Shown: positions 18,637 through 26,529, counted from the first letter of the stretch. The stretch is DNA of 50,142 bases from Microbacteriaceae bacterium (GCA_027490915.1 JAIXXG010000128.1:1-50142), one strand, 5' to 3'. The notes: generated by a model not told the origin, from the sequence alone. Numbers and translations: made by a program.

Positions 18637-19275
18637 ATGGCCTCGATGCTTGTCGTGCTCGACGTCGACTCGACCCTCATCGAGCAGGAGGCGATCGAGC
18701 TGCTGGCCGATGAGGCCGGATCGGGTGCGCAGGTCGCGGCCGTGACGGCTCGGGCGATGGCGGGCGAGCTCGACTTCGCGACCTCGCTGGCCGAGCGGGT
18801 GGCCACGCTCGCCGGGCTCGACGAGGCGGTCTTCACGCGCGTCGCGCCCCGCATCACGCTCACGCCCGGTGCGCGCGAGCTCGTCGCGGGCGTGCAGGCG
18901 GCGGGCGGATGCGTCGCCGTCGTCTCGGGCGGATTCCACGAGCTGCTCGACCCGGTCGCCGCCGACCTGGGTCTCGATGCCCACCGTGCCAATCGGCTCG
19001 AGCTCGCGGACGCACGCCTCACAGGCCGCACGACCGGTCCGGTGATCGACGCCGCGGCCAAGGCGGCCGCGCTGCACGAGTGGGCGCTGCGCTTCGGGGT
19101 GCCGCTCTCGCGCACGGTCGCCGTCGGCGACGGCGCGAACGACCTGGCGATGATGGCGGCCGCGGGCCTGTCGATCGCGTTCGACGCCAAGACCGTCGTG
19201 CGCGCCCAGGCGCACGTGAGCCTGCCGCAGCGCGACCTCTCGGCCGTGCTCGCCGTGCTCGGGCTGCGGGGCTAG
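18637..19275 (+). CDS. serB: Phosphoserine phosphatase
   Basis: This HAD-superfamily enzyme of 212 residues hydrolyses phosphoserine in the last step of serine synthesis. HAD motif I is LDVDST (D9 and D11), motif II lies in VVSGGFHELLD, and motif IV is VGDGANDLAMM. Length and the GANDL motif match the SerB catalytic core without the N-terminal ACT domains some actinobacteria carry. AGGAG lies 12 bases before the chosen ATG; a second ATG three codons later is also possible. It follows glgC after 43 bases but has no pathway link. Confidence 0.9.
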   Translation: MASMLVVLDVDSTLIEQEAIELLADEAGSGAQVAAVTARAMAGELDFATSLAERVATLAGLDEAVFTRVAPRITLTPGARELVAGVQAAGGCVAVVSGGFHELLDPVAADLGLDAHRANRLELADARLTGRTTGPVIDAAAKAAALHEWALRFGVPLSRTVAVGDGANDLAMMAAAGLSIAFDAKTVVRAQAHVSLPQRDLSAVLAVLGLRG

Positions 19276-19296
19276 CCGCCGCTCAGGTGACCCTGC

Positions 19297-20007
19297 TCAG
19301 TGGCCCATGCCGAGGCCGCCGTCGACGGGGATCACGGCCCCGCTGATGTACGCGGCGTCATCGCCGGCGAGCCAGGTCGCGACGCGGGCGACCTCGGTCG
19401 GGGTCGCGAAGCGACCGGCCGGGATCGCCTCCTGGTAGGCCTTCTGCTGGTCCTCCGGCAGCGCCGCCGTCATGTCGGTCTCGATGAAGCCCGGCGCCAC
19501 GACGTTCGCGGTGATGCCGCGGCCGCCGAGCTCGCGCGTGAGCGAGCGTGCCATGCCCACGAGCGCCGACTTCGAAGCGCTGTAGTTGACCTGCCCGGCC
19601 GAGCCGTACAGCCCGACTACGCTCGAGATGAGGATGATGCGACCGAACCGCGCCTTGAGCATCCCCTTCGACGCCCGCTTCACCGTGCGGAAGGCGCCGG
19701 TGAGGTTCGTGTCGATGACGCTCGTGAAGTCGTCCTCCGACATGCGCAGCAGCAGGGTGTCGCGCGTGATGCCGGCGTTCGCGACGACCACCTCGACCGG
19801 GCCGAGCTCGGCCTCGACCGCGGTGAACGCGGCATCGAGCGAGTCGGCGTCGGTGACGTCGGCGATGACCGTGAGCGCGCCCTTGGGGCCGGATCCGGAG
19901 CGGGCCGTGACGGCCACGCGGTGGCCCTGGGCGAGGAACTCCTCCGCGATCGAGTAGCCGATGCCGCGGTTGCCGCCGGTGATGAGAACAGTGCGCTGGG
20001 TGGTCAT
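19297..20007 (-). CDS. Beta-ketoacyl-ACP reductase-like SDR (FabG family)
   Basis: This short-chain dehydrogenase of 236 residues has the NADP(H) motif GGNRGIG at 11-17, NAGITRD, and the catalytic Ser-Tyr-Lys set in ISSVVGLYGSAGQVNYSASK. It closely resembles FabG1/MabA-type 3-oxoacyl-ACP reductases of actinobacteria, so a role in fatty-acid elongation is likely, though SDR substrates are hard to read from sequence. ATG 20007 was chosen; the longer in-frame start would take in the -10 element. It converges on serB over 21 bases with no hairpin between. Confidence 0.85.
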   Translation of the reverse strand: MTTQRTVLITGGNRGIGYSIAEEFLAQGHRVAVTARSGSGPKGALTVIADVTDADSLDAAFTAVEAELGPVEVVVANAGITRDTLLLRMSEDDFTSVIDTNLTGAFRTVKRASKGMLKARFGRIILISSVVGLYGSAGQVNYSASKSALVGMARSLTRELGGRGITANVVAPGFIETDMTAALPEDQQKAYQEAIPAGRFATPTEVARVATWLAGDDAAYISGAVIPVDGGLGMGH

Positions 20008-20015
20008 GGCTCCCC

Positions 20016-20021
20016 AGCATA
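20016..20021 (-). promoter_or_regulatory. -10 element of the FabG-like gene
   Basis: TATGCT on the minus strand lies 8 bases before the ATG, leaving at most a one- or two-base leader. Confidence 0.4.
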
Positions 20022-20038
20022 TGCGCAACGTCGCGGGC

Positions 20039-20044
20039 TACCAT
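20039..20044 (+). promoter_or_regulatory. -10 element of the leaderless DUF3099 gene
   Basis: TACCAT ends 6 bases before GTG 20051, the spacing seen at treS, glgA and glgC. It supports a leaderless start and fixes the N terminus at MPKPQTS. Confidence 0.45.
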
Positions 20045-20050
20045 CGCTGC

Positions 20051-20329
20051 GTGCCGAAGCCGCAGACCAGCGCGATCACGAGCCTGCCCACCTCGCCCGA
20101 CGAGGAGCGCAAGGCGCGCATGATCAAGTACGCCGCCGCCATGGGCGTGCGCATGATCTGCATCGGCGCCTGCTTCTTCACGCCGGGTTGGTGGCTGCTC
20201 ATCCCCGCCCTGGGCGCCATCGTGCTGCCCTACTTCGCGGTCGTCGCGGCGAACACGGTCGTCAACACGCGGGGGCGGGCCGTCGAGCGCCCGGGCGCCC
20301 TCGTGCGGCTGCGGGACGACCGCGCGTGA
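20051..20329 (+). CDS. DUF3099-family small membrane protein
   Basis: This predicted membrane protein of 92 residues has an N-terminal hydrophilic stretch (TSLPTSPDEERKARM), then two hydrophobic segments at about 28-44 and 46-69 separated by a tight turn (FTPGWW), and a basic C-terminal tail. This fits the DUF3099 family found in actinobacteria. Function is unknown. Its stop overlaps the next start (GTGA), so it is coupled to the Cys/His protein and probably to SURF1. Confidence 0.75.
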   Translation: MPKPQTSAITSLPTSPDEERKARMIKYAAAMGVRMICIGACFFTPGWWLLIPALGAIVLPYFAVVAANTVVNTRGRAVERPGALVRLRDDRA

Positions 20330-20568
20330 TCGATCTGCCGGGGGCGATCGACAGCCGGCGCTGCTCGCGCGCCGGATGCCGTCTCGAAGCGGTGTGGGCG
20401 ATCAACTGGCGCAACCCGCGCATCCATGGGCCCGAGCGGGTCAAGGTGTGGCTCGCGTGCGAGGAGCACCGCGACTACCTCTACGACTACGTCGATGCGC
20501 GGGGCTTCCCGGTGACCATCACCCCGTCGGGCGTCGTCGTCGAGCGGGTGCCCGAGCGGGGAGAATAG
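20326..20568 (+). CDS. Small conserved Cys/His protein of unknown function
   Basis: This protein of 80 residues has C13 and C18 (CSRAGC) and later C45-x2-H48 (ACEEH), which together look like a single zinc- or iron-binding site. The middle is rich in Trp (W24, W28, W42), and a DYVDARGFPVTITPSG tail follows. No signal peptide or membrane segment is visible. GTG 20326 overlaps the preceding stop (GTGA), and the SURF1 gene starts 5 bases after its stop, so the three form an operon. I do not recognise a characterised family; a link to oxidase assembly or metal handling is only suggested by SURF1 next door. Confidence 0.72.
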   Translation: MIDLPGAIDSRRCSRAGCRLEAVWAINWRNPRIHGPERVKVWLACEEHRDYLYDYVDARGFPVTITPSGVVVERVPERGE

Positions 20569-20573
20569 CGTCT

Positions 20574-21458
20574 GTGAGCATCCTGTCGCTGGCCCTGACC
20601 CGGCGCTGGCTGGGCTGGTTGGCGTTCACCGCGCTGTTCGCCGTCGTGTGCGTCGCGCTCGCGCAGTGGCAGTGGGCGCGCCGCCTCGAGGCGGTGGCCG
20701 AGATCCGTGTCGTCGCCCAGAACTGGGATGCGGCTCCGGTCGCCCTCGCCGAGGCCCTGCCCGGCGGTGCCCCGCTCGATCCGGCAGCGGAGTGGACGCC
20801 GGTCGAGGTCACCGGCGAGTACCTGACCGACGAGCAGCTGCTCGTGCGCAACCGCCCGTTCGCAGGGCGCCCCGGCTTCGAGGTGCTCACGCCGCTGCTG
20901 CTCGACTCGGGCGAGGTGCTCATCATCAATCGGGGCTGGGTGCCCACCGGCGAGGAGCAGGACTCCCCGGATGCGGTGCCGGAGCCCCCGGAGGGGCGCG
21001 TCGAGGTCACCGCGCGTTTGAAGCCGGGCGAGCCGACGATCGCGGGTCGCGGGGCGCCCGACGGGCAGATCGCCACGATCCACCTTCCCGAGCTCGCGGA
21101 GCGCGTCGATGGCGGCGCGGTCATCACCGGGGCCTATGCCCTGCTCGACAGCGAGCGGCCGGCGCCGGCCGAGCGCCCGCTCGCCGCAACCAGACCCGTG
21201 GCCGACGAGGGGCCGCACCTCAGCTACACCTTCCAGTGGTACCTGTTCGCGCTCCTCGGGTTCGTCGGGTACGGCTGGGCCCTGCGGCACGAGCACCGGG
21301 CGCTGCGCGCCGCCGAGAGCGGTGAGCCGCTCGCGCCACGGCGCCCCCGGCGGGGAGGCGCGCCGAGCGACGACGAGATCGAGGACGCGATCGTCGATGG
21401 TCGACCCGAAGCGCGCCAGCCCGGGTCGCGTCAGGCGAGCGAGATCAGCTCGGCGTAG
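20574..21458 (+). CDS. SURF1-family cytochrome oxidase assembly protein
   Basis: This membrane protein of 294 residues has the SURF1 layout: an N-terminal helix at about 13-34 (GWLAFTALFAVVCVALAQWQWARR), an extracytoplasmic domain with VTGEYLTDEQLLVRNRP and LIINRGWVP, and a second helix at about 220-238 preceded by YTFQWYLFA. SURF1 proteins help insert heme a during cytochrome aa3 oxidase assembly. The charged tail after residue 240 is poorly conserved. Its 3' end overlaps that of the convergent ABC-F gene by 28 bases. ctaA and ctaB, which make heme A, lie 7 kb away. Confidence 0.88.
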   Translation: MSILSLALTRRWLGWLAFTALFAVVCVALAQWQWARRLEAVAEIRVVAQNWDAAPVALAEALPGGAPLDPAAEWTPVEVTGEYLTDEQLLVRNRPFAGRPGFEVLTPLLLDSGEVLIINRGWVPTGEEQDSPDAVPEPPEGRVEVTARLKPGEPTIAGRGAPDGQIATIHLPELAERVDGGAVITGAYALLDSERPAPAERPLAATRPVADEGPHLSYTFQWYLFALLGFVGYGWALRHEHRALRAAESGEPLAPRRPRRGGAPSDDEIEDAIVDGRPEARQPGSRQASEISSA

Positions 21459-23029
21459 TCCGCCGTCCAGAGGTCTTCGACCCCGTCGGGCATGATGAGC
21501 ACGCGCTCGGGGTTCAGCGCCTCCACGGCACCCTCGTCGTGGCTGACGAGGATGACCGCTCCGCTGTAGTTCGCGAGCGCCCCGAGGATCTCCTCCCGGC
21601 TCGCCGGGTCGAGGTTGTTCGTCGGCTCGTCGAGCAGCAGCAGGTTGGCCTTCGACACCACGAGGGTGGCGAGCGACAGACGGGTCTTCTCGCCGCCCGA
21701 GAGCACGCCTGCGGGCTTCTGCACGTCGTCTCCGACGAACAGGAACGAGCCGAGCACGCTGCGGGCCTCCCGCTCGGTGATGGCCTCGCTCGCGCTCATC
21801 ATGTTCTCGAGCACCGAGCGGGTGACGTCGAGGGTCTCGTGCTCCTGGGCGTAGTAGCCGATCCGCAGCCCGTGCCCGGGCTCGATGATGCCCGTGTCGG
21901 GCTGATCGACCCCGGCGAGGATGCGCAGCAGCGTCGTCTTGCCCGCGCCGTTGAGACCGAGGATGACCACGCGCGAGCCCCGGTCGACGGCGAGGTCGAC
22001 GGCGGTGAAGATCTCGAGCGAGCCGTAGCTCTTCGACAGGTTGTGCGCCTGCAGGGGCGTCTTGCCCACCGGTGCCGGCTCAGGAAACCGCAGCTTCGCG
22101 ACGCGATCGACCGCCCGCACCTCCTCGAGGCCCGCGAGCATCTTCTCGGCGCGCGCGACCATCTGGTGGGCCGCGGCGGCCTTCGAGGCCTTCGCCCCGA
22201 ACCGGGCGGCCTGCAGCTGCAGCGCGGTCGCCTTCTTCTCGACGTTGGCGCGCTCCTTCTTGCGGCGCTCCTCGTCGGCCTCGCGCTGGCGCAGGTAGTG
22301 CTTCCAGCCCATGTTGTAGATGTCGATGACCTGACGGTTGGCGTCGAGGTAGAACACGCGATTGACGGTCTCCTCCACAAGCTGCACGTCGTGGCTGATC
22401 ACGATGAAGCCGCCCTGGTACGCCTTCAGGAAGTCGCGCAGCCAGACCACCGAGTCGGCATCGAGGTGGTTGGTCGGCTCGTCGAGGATCATCGTCTCGG
22501 CATCGCTGAACAGGATGCGCGCCAGCTCGATCCGTCGGCGCTGGCCGCCCGACAGCGTGCTGAGGGGCTGGCTCAGGATGCGATCGGGGAGGCTCAGGTT
22601 GCTCGCGATCGCGGCCGCCTCGGCCTCGGCCGCGTATCCCCCGAGAGCATGGAAGCGGTCGGTGAGGCGACCGTAGCGGGCCATGGCCTTCTCGGCGACC
22701 GCCGGGTCGGTGCTGCCCATGTCGATCGTGGCCTGCTGCATGTCGAGCACGATCTGCCCGAGCCCCCGCGCGTCGAGGATGCGGGTGCGGGCCAGCTGCT
22801 CGGGGTCGCCCGCGCGCGGGTCCTGCGGCAGGTAGCCGATCTCGCCGGTGCGCGTGATGGTGCCGCCCGTCGGCTGCCCCTCCCCCGCGAGCGCACGGGT
22901 CATCGTGGTCTTGCCGGCGCCGTTGCGCCCGACGAGGCCCACCTTGTCGCCCTTGTCGACGCGGAAGCTCACGTTCTCCATGAGCAGGCGCGCGCCGACG
23001 CGGATCTCGAGATCGTGTACGGCGAGCAC
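21431..23029 (-). CDS. ABC-F family ATPase (ribosome-associated)
   Basis: This protein of 532 residues has two ABC ATPase domains and no membrane segment. Domain 1 has Walker A GRNGAGKTT and signature LSGGQRRR; domain 2 has GLNGAGKTT and LSGGEKTRLSLA; each has Walker B ending LDEPTN. The linker between them is long and charged (READEERRKKERANVEKKA), as in ABC-F proteins that act in the ribosomal E site. It is probably a housekeeping translation factor; antibiotic-resistance specificity cannot be excluded. The GTG start has only a weak ribosome site. A TAGACT -10 at 23090-23095 predicts a leader of about 54 bases. Confidence 0.9.
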   Translation of the reverse strand: MLAVHDLEIRVGARLLMENVSFRVDKGDKVGLVGRNGAGKTTMTRALAGEGQPTGGTITRTGEIGYLPQDPRAGDPEQLARTRILDARGLGQIVLDMQQATIDMGSTDPAVAEKAMARYGRLTDRFHALGGYAAEAEAAAIASNLSLPDRILSQPLSTLSGGQRRRIELARILFSDAETMILDEPTNHLDADSVVWLRDFLKAYQGGFIVISHDVQLVEETVNRVFYLDANRQVIDIYNMGWKHYLRQREADEERRKKERANVEKKATALQLQAARFGAKASKAAAAHQMVARAEKMLAGLEEVRAVDRVAKLRFPEPAPVGKTPLQAHNLSKSYGSLEIFTAVDLAVDRGSRVVILGLNGAGKTTLLRILAGVDQPDTGIIEPGHGLRIGYYAQEHETLDVTRSVLENMMSASEAITEREARSVLGSFLFVGDDVQKPAGVLSGGEKTRLSLATLVVSKANLLLLDEPTNNLDPASREEILGALANYSGAVILVSHDEGAVEALNPERVLIMPDGVEDLWTADYAELISLA

Positions 23030-23088
23030 AGTGAACGTCCGATTCTTTGGTGGGATTCGATGACCCCGAGGAGTGGGGGCCAGCCCGA

Positions 23089-23095
23089 TAGTCTA
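23089..23095. promoter_or_regulatory. Overlapping divergent -10 elements (bioY / ABC-F)
   Basis: The heptamer TAGTCTA, the same as at 12473, gives TAGTCT on the plus strand for bioY (about 39-base leader) and TAGACT on the minus strand for the ABC-F gene (about 54-base leader). It is the best -10 on either strand of this 110-bp gap. Confidence 0.5.
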
Positions 23096-23139
23096 GCCGT
23101 GTCCCCCGCACCCGACGTCCTGGAAGAGGTACCGCCGCC

Positions 23140-23748
23140 GTGTCGACCGCCACCACCACCCTGCCCCGCACCACCCTCGTCGACCGGGTCGTCGCCCGCT
23201 CGTGGGTGAGCGATATCGCCCTCGTCACGGCCGGCGCCGCGCTCGTCGCGGTGCTCGCCCAGGTCGCCGTGCCGCTGTGGCCCGTGCCGGTCACCGGGCA
23301 GACCCTCGCGGTGCTGCTCGTGGGCGCGAGCCTCGGCGCCGCGCGCGGCGCCGCATCCCTCTCGCTGTACGCCCTGCTCGGCGCGGTGGGCCTTCCGATT
23401 TACAGCGACGCGTCCTCCGGCTGGTCGGTTCTGCTCGGCCCGACCGGCGGGTACATCATCGGCTTCATCGCCTCGGCCGCGATCGTCGGCTGGGCCGCCG
23501 AGCGCTCGTGGGACCGCGGCTGGTACAAGCCGATCATCACCTTCATCGGCGGCTCGCTCGTCGTCTTCGCCTTCGGCCTGCCCTGGCTCGCCGTCGCCCT
23601 GGGCCAGCTGGGGCTGCCGAACGATCTGCAGTCGGTGCTCGTGGCGGGCTTCTACCCGTTCATCATCGGCGGCCTCATCAAGGCCGCCATCGCCGCGGCG
23701 CTGCTCCCGGCGCTGTGGGCCGCTGCGGAGCGCTCGAAGAAGCAGTAG
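23140..23748 (+). CDS. bioY: Biotin ECF transporter S component
   Basis: This integral membrane protein of 202 residues has about six hydrophobic segments, the VPVTGQTLAVLLVGASLGAARG stretch and LLGPTGGYIIGF, both hallmarks of the BioY substrate-binding subunit. It captures biotin and normally works with the EcfA/EcfT energising module, which is not here (in some actinobacteria bioM and bioN follow bioY). GGAAGAGG precedes the GTG start. It stands alone and ends at a very strong hairpin. Confidence 0.93.
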   Translation: MSTATTTLPRTTLVDRVVARSWVSDIALVTAGAALVAVLAQVAVPLWPVPVTGQTLAVLLVGASLGAARGAASLSLYALLGAVGLPIYSDASSGWSVLLGPTGGYIIGFIASAAIVGWAAERSWDRGWYKPIITFIGGSLVVFAFGLPWLAVALGQLGLPNDLQSVLVAGFYPFIIGGLIKAAIAAALLPALWAAAERSKKQ

Positions 23749-23754
23749 CGCCAG

Positions 23755-23798
23755 AACGAGGAAGGGCCCCTGCCGGATGGCGGGGGCCCTTCCTCGTT
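23755..23798. terminator. Strong hairpin terminator after bioY
   Basis: AACGAGGAAGGGCCCC pairs perfectly with GGGGCCCTTCCTCGTT, and part of the 12-base loop also pairs. This 16-20 bp stem starts seven bases after the bioY stop. On the plus strand the CTTCCTCGTT arm gives a modest T content rather than a T-run. Confidence 0.8.
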
Positions 23799-23805
23799 GC
23801 GGCTG

Positions 23806-23885
23806 TCAGATGCTGAAGCCCAGTCCGCCTGTCGGCGGGGCATTGGGCCTGAGAGCCCACTGGGCTCTCAGATGCTGAAGCCCAG
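23806..23885. repeat. 18-bp direct repeat copying the end of the sufT-like gene
   Basis: TCAGATGCTGAAGCCCAG occurs at 23806-23823 and again at 23868-23885. The second copy is the real 3' end of the sufT-like gene, including its stop; the first is an exact copy just beyond its terminator. The 44 bases between hold two small hairpins. This looks like a local duplication. Confidence 0.8.
23849..23871 (-). terminator. Terminator of the SUF operon, overlapping the stop codon
   Basis: CTGAGAGCCCA and TGGGCTCTCAG form a perfect inverted repeat with a 1-3 base loop, and the upstream arm contains the sufT-like stop codon (TCA at 23868-23870). A second small hairpin (CCGCC/GGCGG, 23825-23838) lies just beyond it. 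Termination is inferred. Confidence 0.6.
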
Positions 23886-24197
23886 CGCTCTCATCATGTC
23901 GCGGCCGTCATCAGTGATGCGTTCCGGGCCCCACGGCGGCATCCAGACCCAGTTGATGCGGAACTGCTCGACGATGCCGTCGAGGGCGTTCGCGACCGAC
24001 TCTTCGATGACGTCGGTGAGCGGGCAGCCGGCCGAGGTGAGGGTCATCGAGATGATGAGGGCGTCGCTCTCCTCATCCCATGCCAGGTCGTAGACGAGAC
24101 CGAGGTCGACGATGTTGACGCCGAGCTCGGGGTCGACGACGTCCTTCAGTCCCTCCTCGACCTTGTCGAAGAGCTGGGGCTCGAGTGCGGTGGGCAT
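23868..24197 (-). CDS. SufT-like metal-sulfur cluster assembly factor (DUF59/MIP18)
   Basis: This 109-residue DUF59 protein has the family core DVVDPELGVNIVDLGLVYDL and the conserved cysteine in LTSAGCPLTDVIEE. These proteins help mature iron-sulfur proteins, and in actinobacteria they usually end the SUF operon. Only 4 bases separate it from sufC, so it is the last gene of sufB-sufD-Rieske-sufC-sufT. Its final 18 bases are duplicated downstream. Confidence 0.9.
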   Translation of the reverse strand: MPTALEPQLFDKVEEGLKDVVDPELGVNIVDLGLVYDLAWDEESDALIISMTLTSAGCPLTDVIEESVANALDGIVEQFRINWVWMPPWGPERITDDGRDMMRALGFSI

Positions 24198-24201
24198 GGC
24201 G

Positions 24202-24966
24202 CTAGCCTACGGTCGACCCGGTCAGGTAGCGGTCGTAGCCCTCGTTCTCGAGGCGCTCGGCCAGCTCGGGCCCGCCCTCCTCGGCGACCCGGCCGTCGAC
24301 GAAGACGTGCACGAAGTCGGGCTGGATGTACCGCAGGATGCGCGTGTAGTGCGTGATGAGCAGCACGCCGAGCCCGGTGTTCTCCTTCACCCGGTTCACG
24401 CCTTCCGAGACGATCTTGAGCGCGTCGACGTCGAGGCCCGAGTCGGTCTCGTCGAGCACGGCGATCTTCGGCTTGAGCAGCTCGAGCTGCACGATCTCGT
24501 GGCGCTTCTTCTCGCCGCCCGAGAAGCCCTCGTTGACGTTGCGCTCCCCGAACGAGGCGTCCATGCGCAGGGCCTCCATCGAGCCCTTCAGCTCCTTGAT
24601 CCACGAGCGGAGGGCGGGAGCCTCGCCGTCGATCGCGGTCTTGGCGGTGCGGAGGAAGTTCGACACCGTCACGCCGGGGATCTCGACCGGGTACTGCATC
24701 GCGAGGAAGAGGCCGGCACGCGCGCGCTCGTCGATGCTCATCTCGAGCACGTCCTCGCCGTCGAGCGTGATCGTGCCGCTGTCGACCGTGTACCGGGGAT
24801 GCCCGGCGATCGTGTACGCGAGCGTCGACTTGCCCGAGCCGTTGGGCCCCATGATGGCGTGCGTCTCGCCCGAGCTGATCGTGAGGTTCACCCCGCGGAG
24901 GATGGGCTTGACGCCCTGGTCGGTCTCGATGCTGACGTGCAGATCGCGGATCTCAAGCGTGGACAT
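24202..24966 (-). CDS. sufC: Fe-S cluster assembly ATPase SufC
   Basis: This soluble ABC-type ATPase of 254 residues partners SufB and SufD in the SufBCD scaffold. It has Walker A MGPNGSGKST, the SufC-type signature FSGGEKKRHEI, Walker B KIAVLDETDSGLD and the H-loop LLITHYTRIL. The ATG at 24966 begins MSTLEIRDLHV; longer in-frame starts are not family-like. It lies 53 bases after the Rieske gene. Confidence 0.96.
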   Translation of the reverse strand: MSTLEIRDLHVSIETDQGVKPILRGVNLTISSGETHAIMGPNGSGKSTLAYTIAGHPRYTVDSGTITLDGEDVLEMSIDERARAGLFLAMQYPVEIPGVTVSNFLRTAKTAIDGEAPALRSWIKELKGSMEALRMDASFGERNVNEGFSGGEKKRHEIVQLELLKPKIAVLDETDSGLDVDALKIVSEGVNRVKENTGLGVLLITHYTRILRYIQPDFVHVFVDGRVAEEGGPELAERLENEGYDRYLTGSTVG

Positions 24967-25019
24967 TGCTCTGGCTGGTCCTCTGTGTCGTGGCGGAAGC
25001 GTGCGGGCCTGGCGGATGC

Positions 25020-25346
25020 TCAGGCGGAGATGGTCTGGTCGACGTCGACGAGCACGTCGTCGCCCTCGACCGAGACGGTGTACACCGGAACCGGCTCGTA
25101 GGCCGGGAAGTTGCGGGGCTTGCCGGTCGCGAGGTCGAACTTCGACCCGTGCGCCCAGCACTCGAGAGCGTCGTCCTCGACGAAGCCCTCGCTGAGCGAG
25201 ATCTCGCCATGGGTGCAGGTGTCGCCGAGAGCGTGCACGGCACCGGCCGAGTCCATGACGACGGCGACGGGCTTGCCGTCGACGACGACCTTGCGAGCGC
25301 TCGACGGGCTCAGCTCGGCCAGCGAGCAGACGCGGATCGCGGTCAT
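25020..25346 (-). CDS. Rieske-type ferredoxin in the SUF operon
   Basis: This small soluble Rieske [2Fe-2S] protein of 108 residues has ligand pairs C-x-H in CTHGE and C-x2-H in CWAHG, with the DLATGKP stretch of dioxygenase-type ferredoxins. It is usually named a non-heme iron oxygenase ferredoxin subunit, but no oxygenase is nearby. Lying one base after sufD and before sufC, it more likely supplies electrons or acts as a client within cluster assembly (inference). Confidence 0.9.
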   Translation of the reverse strand: MTAIRVCSLAELSPSSARKVVVDGKPVAVVMDSAGAVHALGDTCTHGEISLSEGFVEDDALECWAHGSKFDLATGKPRNFPAYEPVPVYTVSVEGDDVLVDVDQTISA

Positions 25347-25347
25347 G

Positions 25348-26529
25348 TCACACCACCTCCACCGCGGCGAGCTCGTCCTCGAGCAGTCCGAGCAGGCGGG
25401 CCTCGAGATCGGCGTCGCCGATCTTCTGCACGACCTCCAGCAGAAACCCGAGCACGACGAGTCGGCGGGCCTCCTGCTCGTCGATGCCCCGCGAGCGCAG
25501 GTAGAACAGTTGCTCGTCGTCGAAGCGGCCGGTCGCGCTCGCGTGGCCCGCGCCCGCGATCTCGCCTGTCTCGATCTCGAGGTTCGGGATCGAGTCGGCG
25601 CGGGTGCCGTCGCTGAGCACGAGGTTGCGGTTCTGCTCGTACGAGTCGGTTCCGGTGGCGTTGCGCCCGATGAGCACGTCGCCGACCCACACGGTGCGCG
25701 CACCCTCGCCGTTCAGGGCTCCCTTGTAGGTGACCCGGCTGACGGTGTGCGGCGCGATGTGGTGCACGTATACGCGCTGCTCGAGGTGCTGCCCCGCGTC
25801 GGCGAAGTAGAGTCCGAGCAGCTGGCCGTCGGCGCCGTCGCCCGCGAGGTGCACGGAGGGGTTCACCCGCACGATGGCGCCGCCCAGTGAGACGACGACG
25901 TGCTTGAGTCGGGCATCCCGCTCGACGCGCCCGAAGTGGCTCGAGAGGTGGACGGCCTCGTCGTCCCACTCCTGCAGGCTGACGACGGTCAGGTCGCTGC
26001 CCTGCTCGGCGATGATCTCGACGTTCTCGGTGAGGCGGGCGGGGCCGCGGTGGTCGAGGATCACGGTTCCGCGGGCGTTCGGCGCGGCGGTGATGATCGT
26101 GTGCGCCGCGCGCGGCGTCGCATCGGGAGCGGTGCGGTCGACCGTCACCGTCACAGCCTCCTCCGCCGTCAGGGTGATGACGAGGGCCTGCTCGGTGGTG
26201 GACCACGCATTCGCCGCCGCGCGCTCTTCGGCGAGACCCGCGCTGCCGATGCGCGCGTCGTCGCGAGCGACCCATTCCACGCGCACACCCTCGGCGGGCG
26301 ACACGGTGGCGGGGAACGGTGCGCCGTCGAGCGCGCCGTCGAGGAGGTCGCTGATGCGCGCCACGGGCGTGAGCCTCCACTCGAGCTCGCGCCCGGTCAC
26401 CGGCGGGAAGTCGGCGTGGCTCGCCGATGCGAAGCGCTCGGAGCGCGTCTGCACGGGAACGGGGGAACCCGGCCCGTGGGCGTGCTGGAGGGGAGCCGCC
26501 TCGGGAGCGGCGGAGGGTGCGGACGTCAT
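25348..26529 (-). CDS. sufD: Fe-S cluster assembly protein SufD
   Basis: This 393-residue scaffold subunit forms the SufBC2D complex. An N-terminal variable part (about 1-130) precedes the right-handed beta-helix of the SufB/SufD core, with NPSVHLAGDGADGQLLGLYFADAGQHLEQRVYVHH typical of SufD split across 220-255, and the C-terminal FDDEQLFYLRSRGIDEQEARRLVVLGF block. ATG follows the sufB stop directly, with no gap. The N-terminal 20 residues are Ala/Pro-rich and may start later. Confidence 0.94.
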   Translation of the reverse strand: MTSAPSAAPEAAPLQHAHGPGSPVPVQTRSERFASASHADFPPVTGRELEWRLTPVARISDLLDGALDGAPFPATVSPAEGVRVEWVARDDARIGSAGLAEERAAANAWSTTEQALVITLTAEEAVTVTVDRTAPDATPRAAHTIITAAPNARGTVILDHRGPARLTENVEIIAEQGSDLTVVSLQEWDDEAVHLSSHFGRVERDARLKHVVVSLGGAIVRVNPSVHLAGDGADGQLLGLYFADAGQHLEQRVYVHHIAPHTVSRVTYKGALNGEGARTVWVGDVLIGRNATGTDSYEQNRNLVLSDGTRADSIPNLEIETGEIAGAGHASATGRFDDEQLFYLRSRGIDEQEARRLVVLGFLLEVVQKIGDADLEARLLGLLEDELAAVEVV

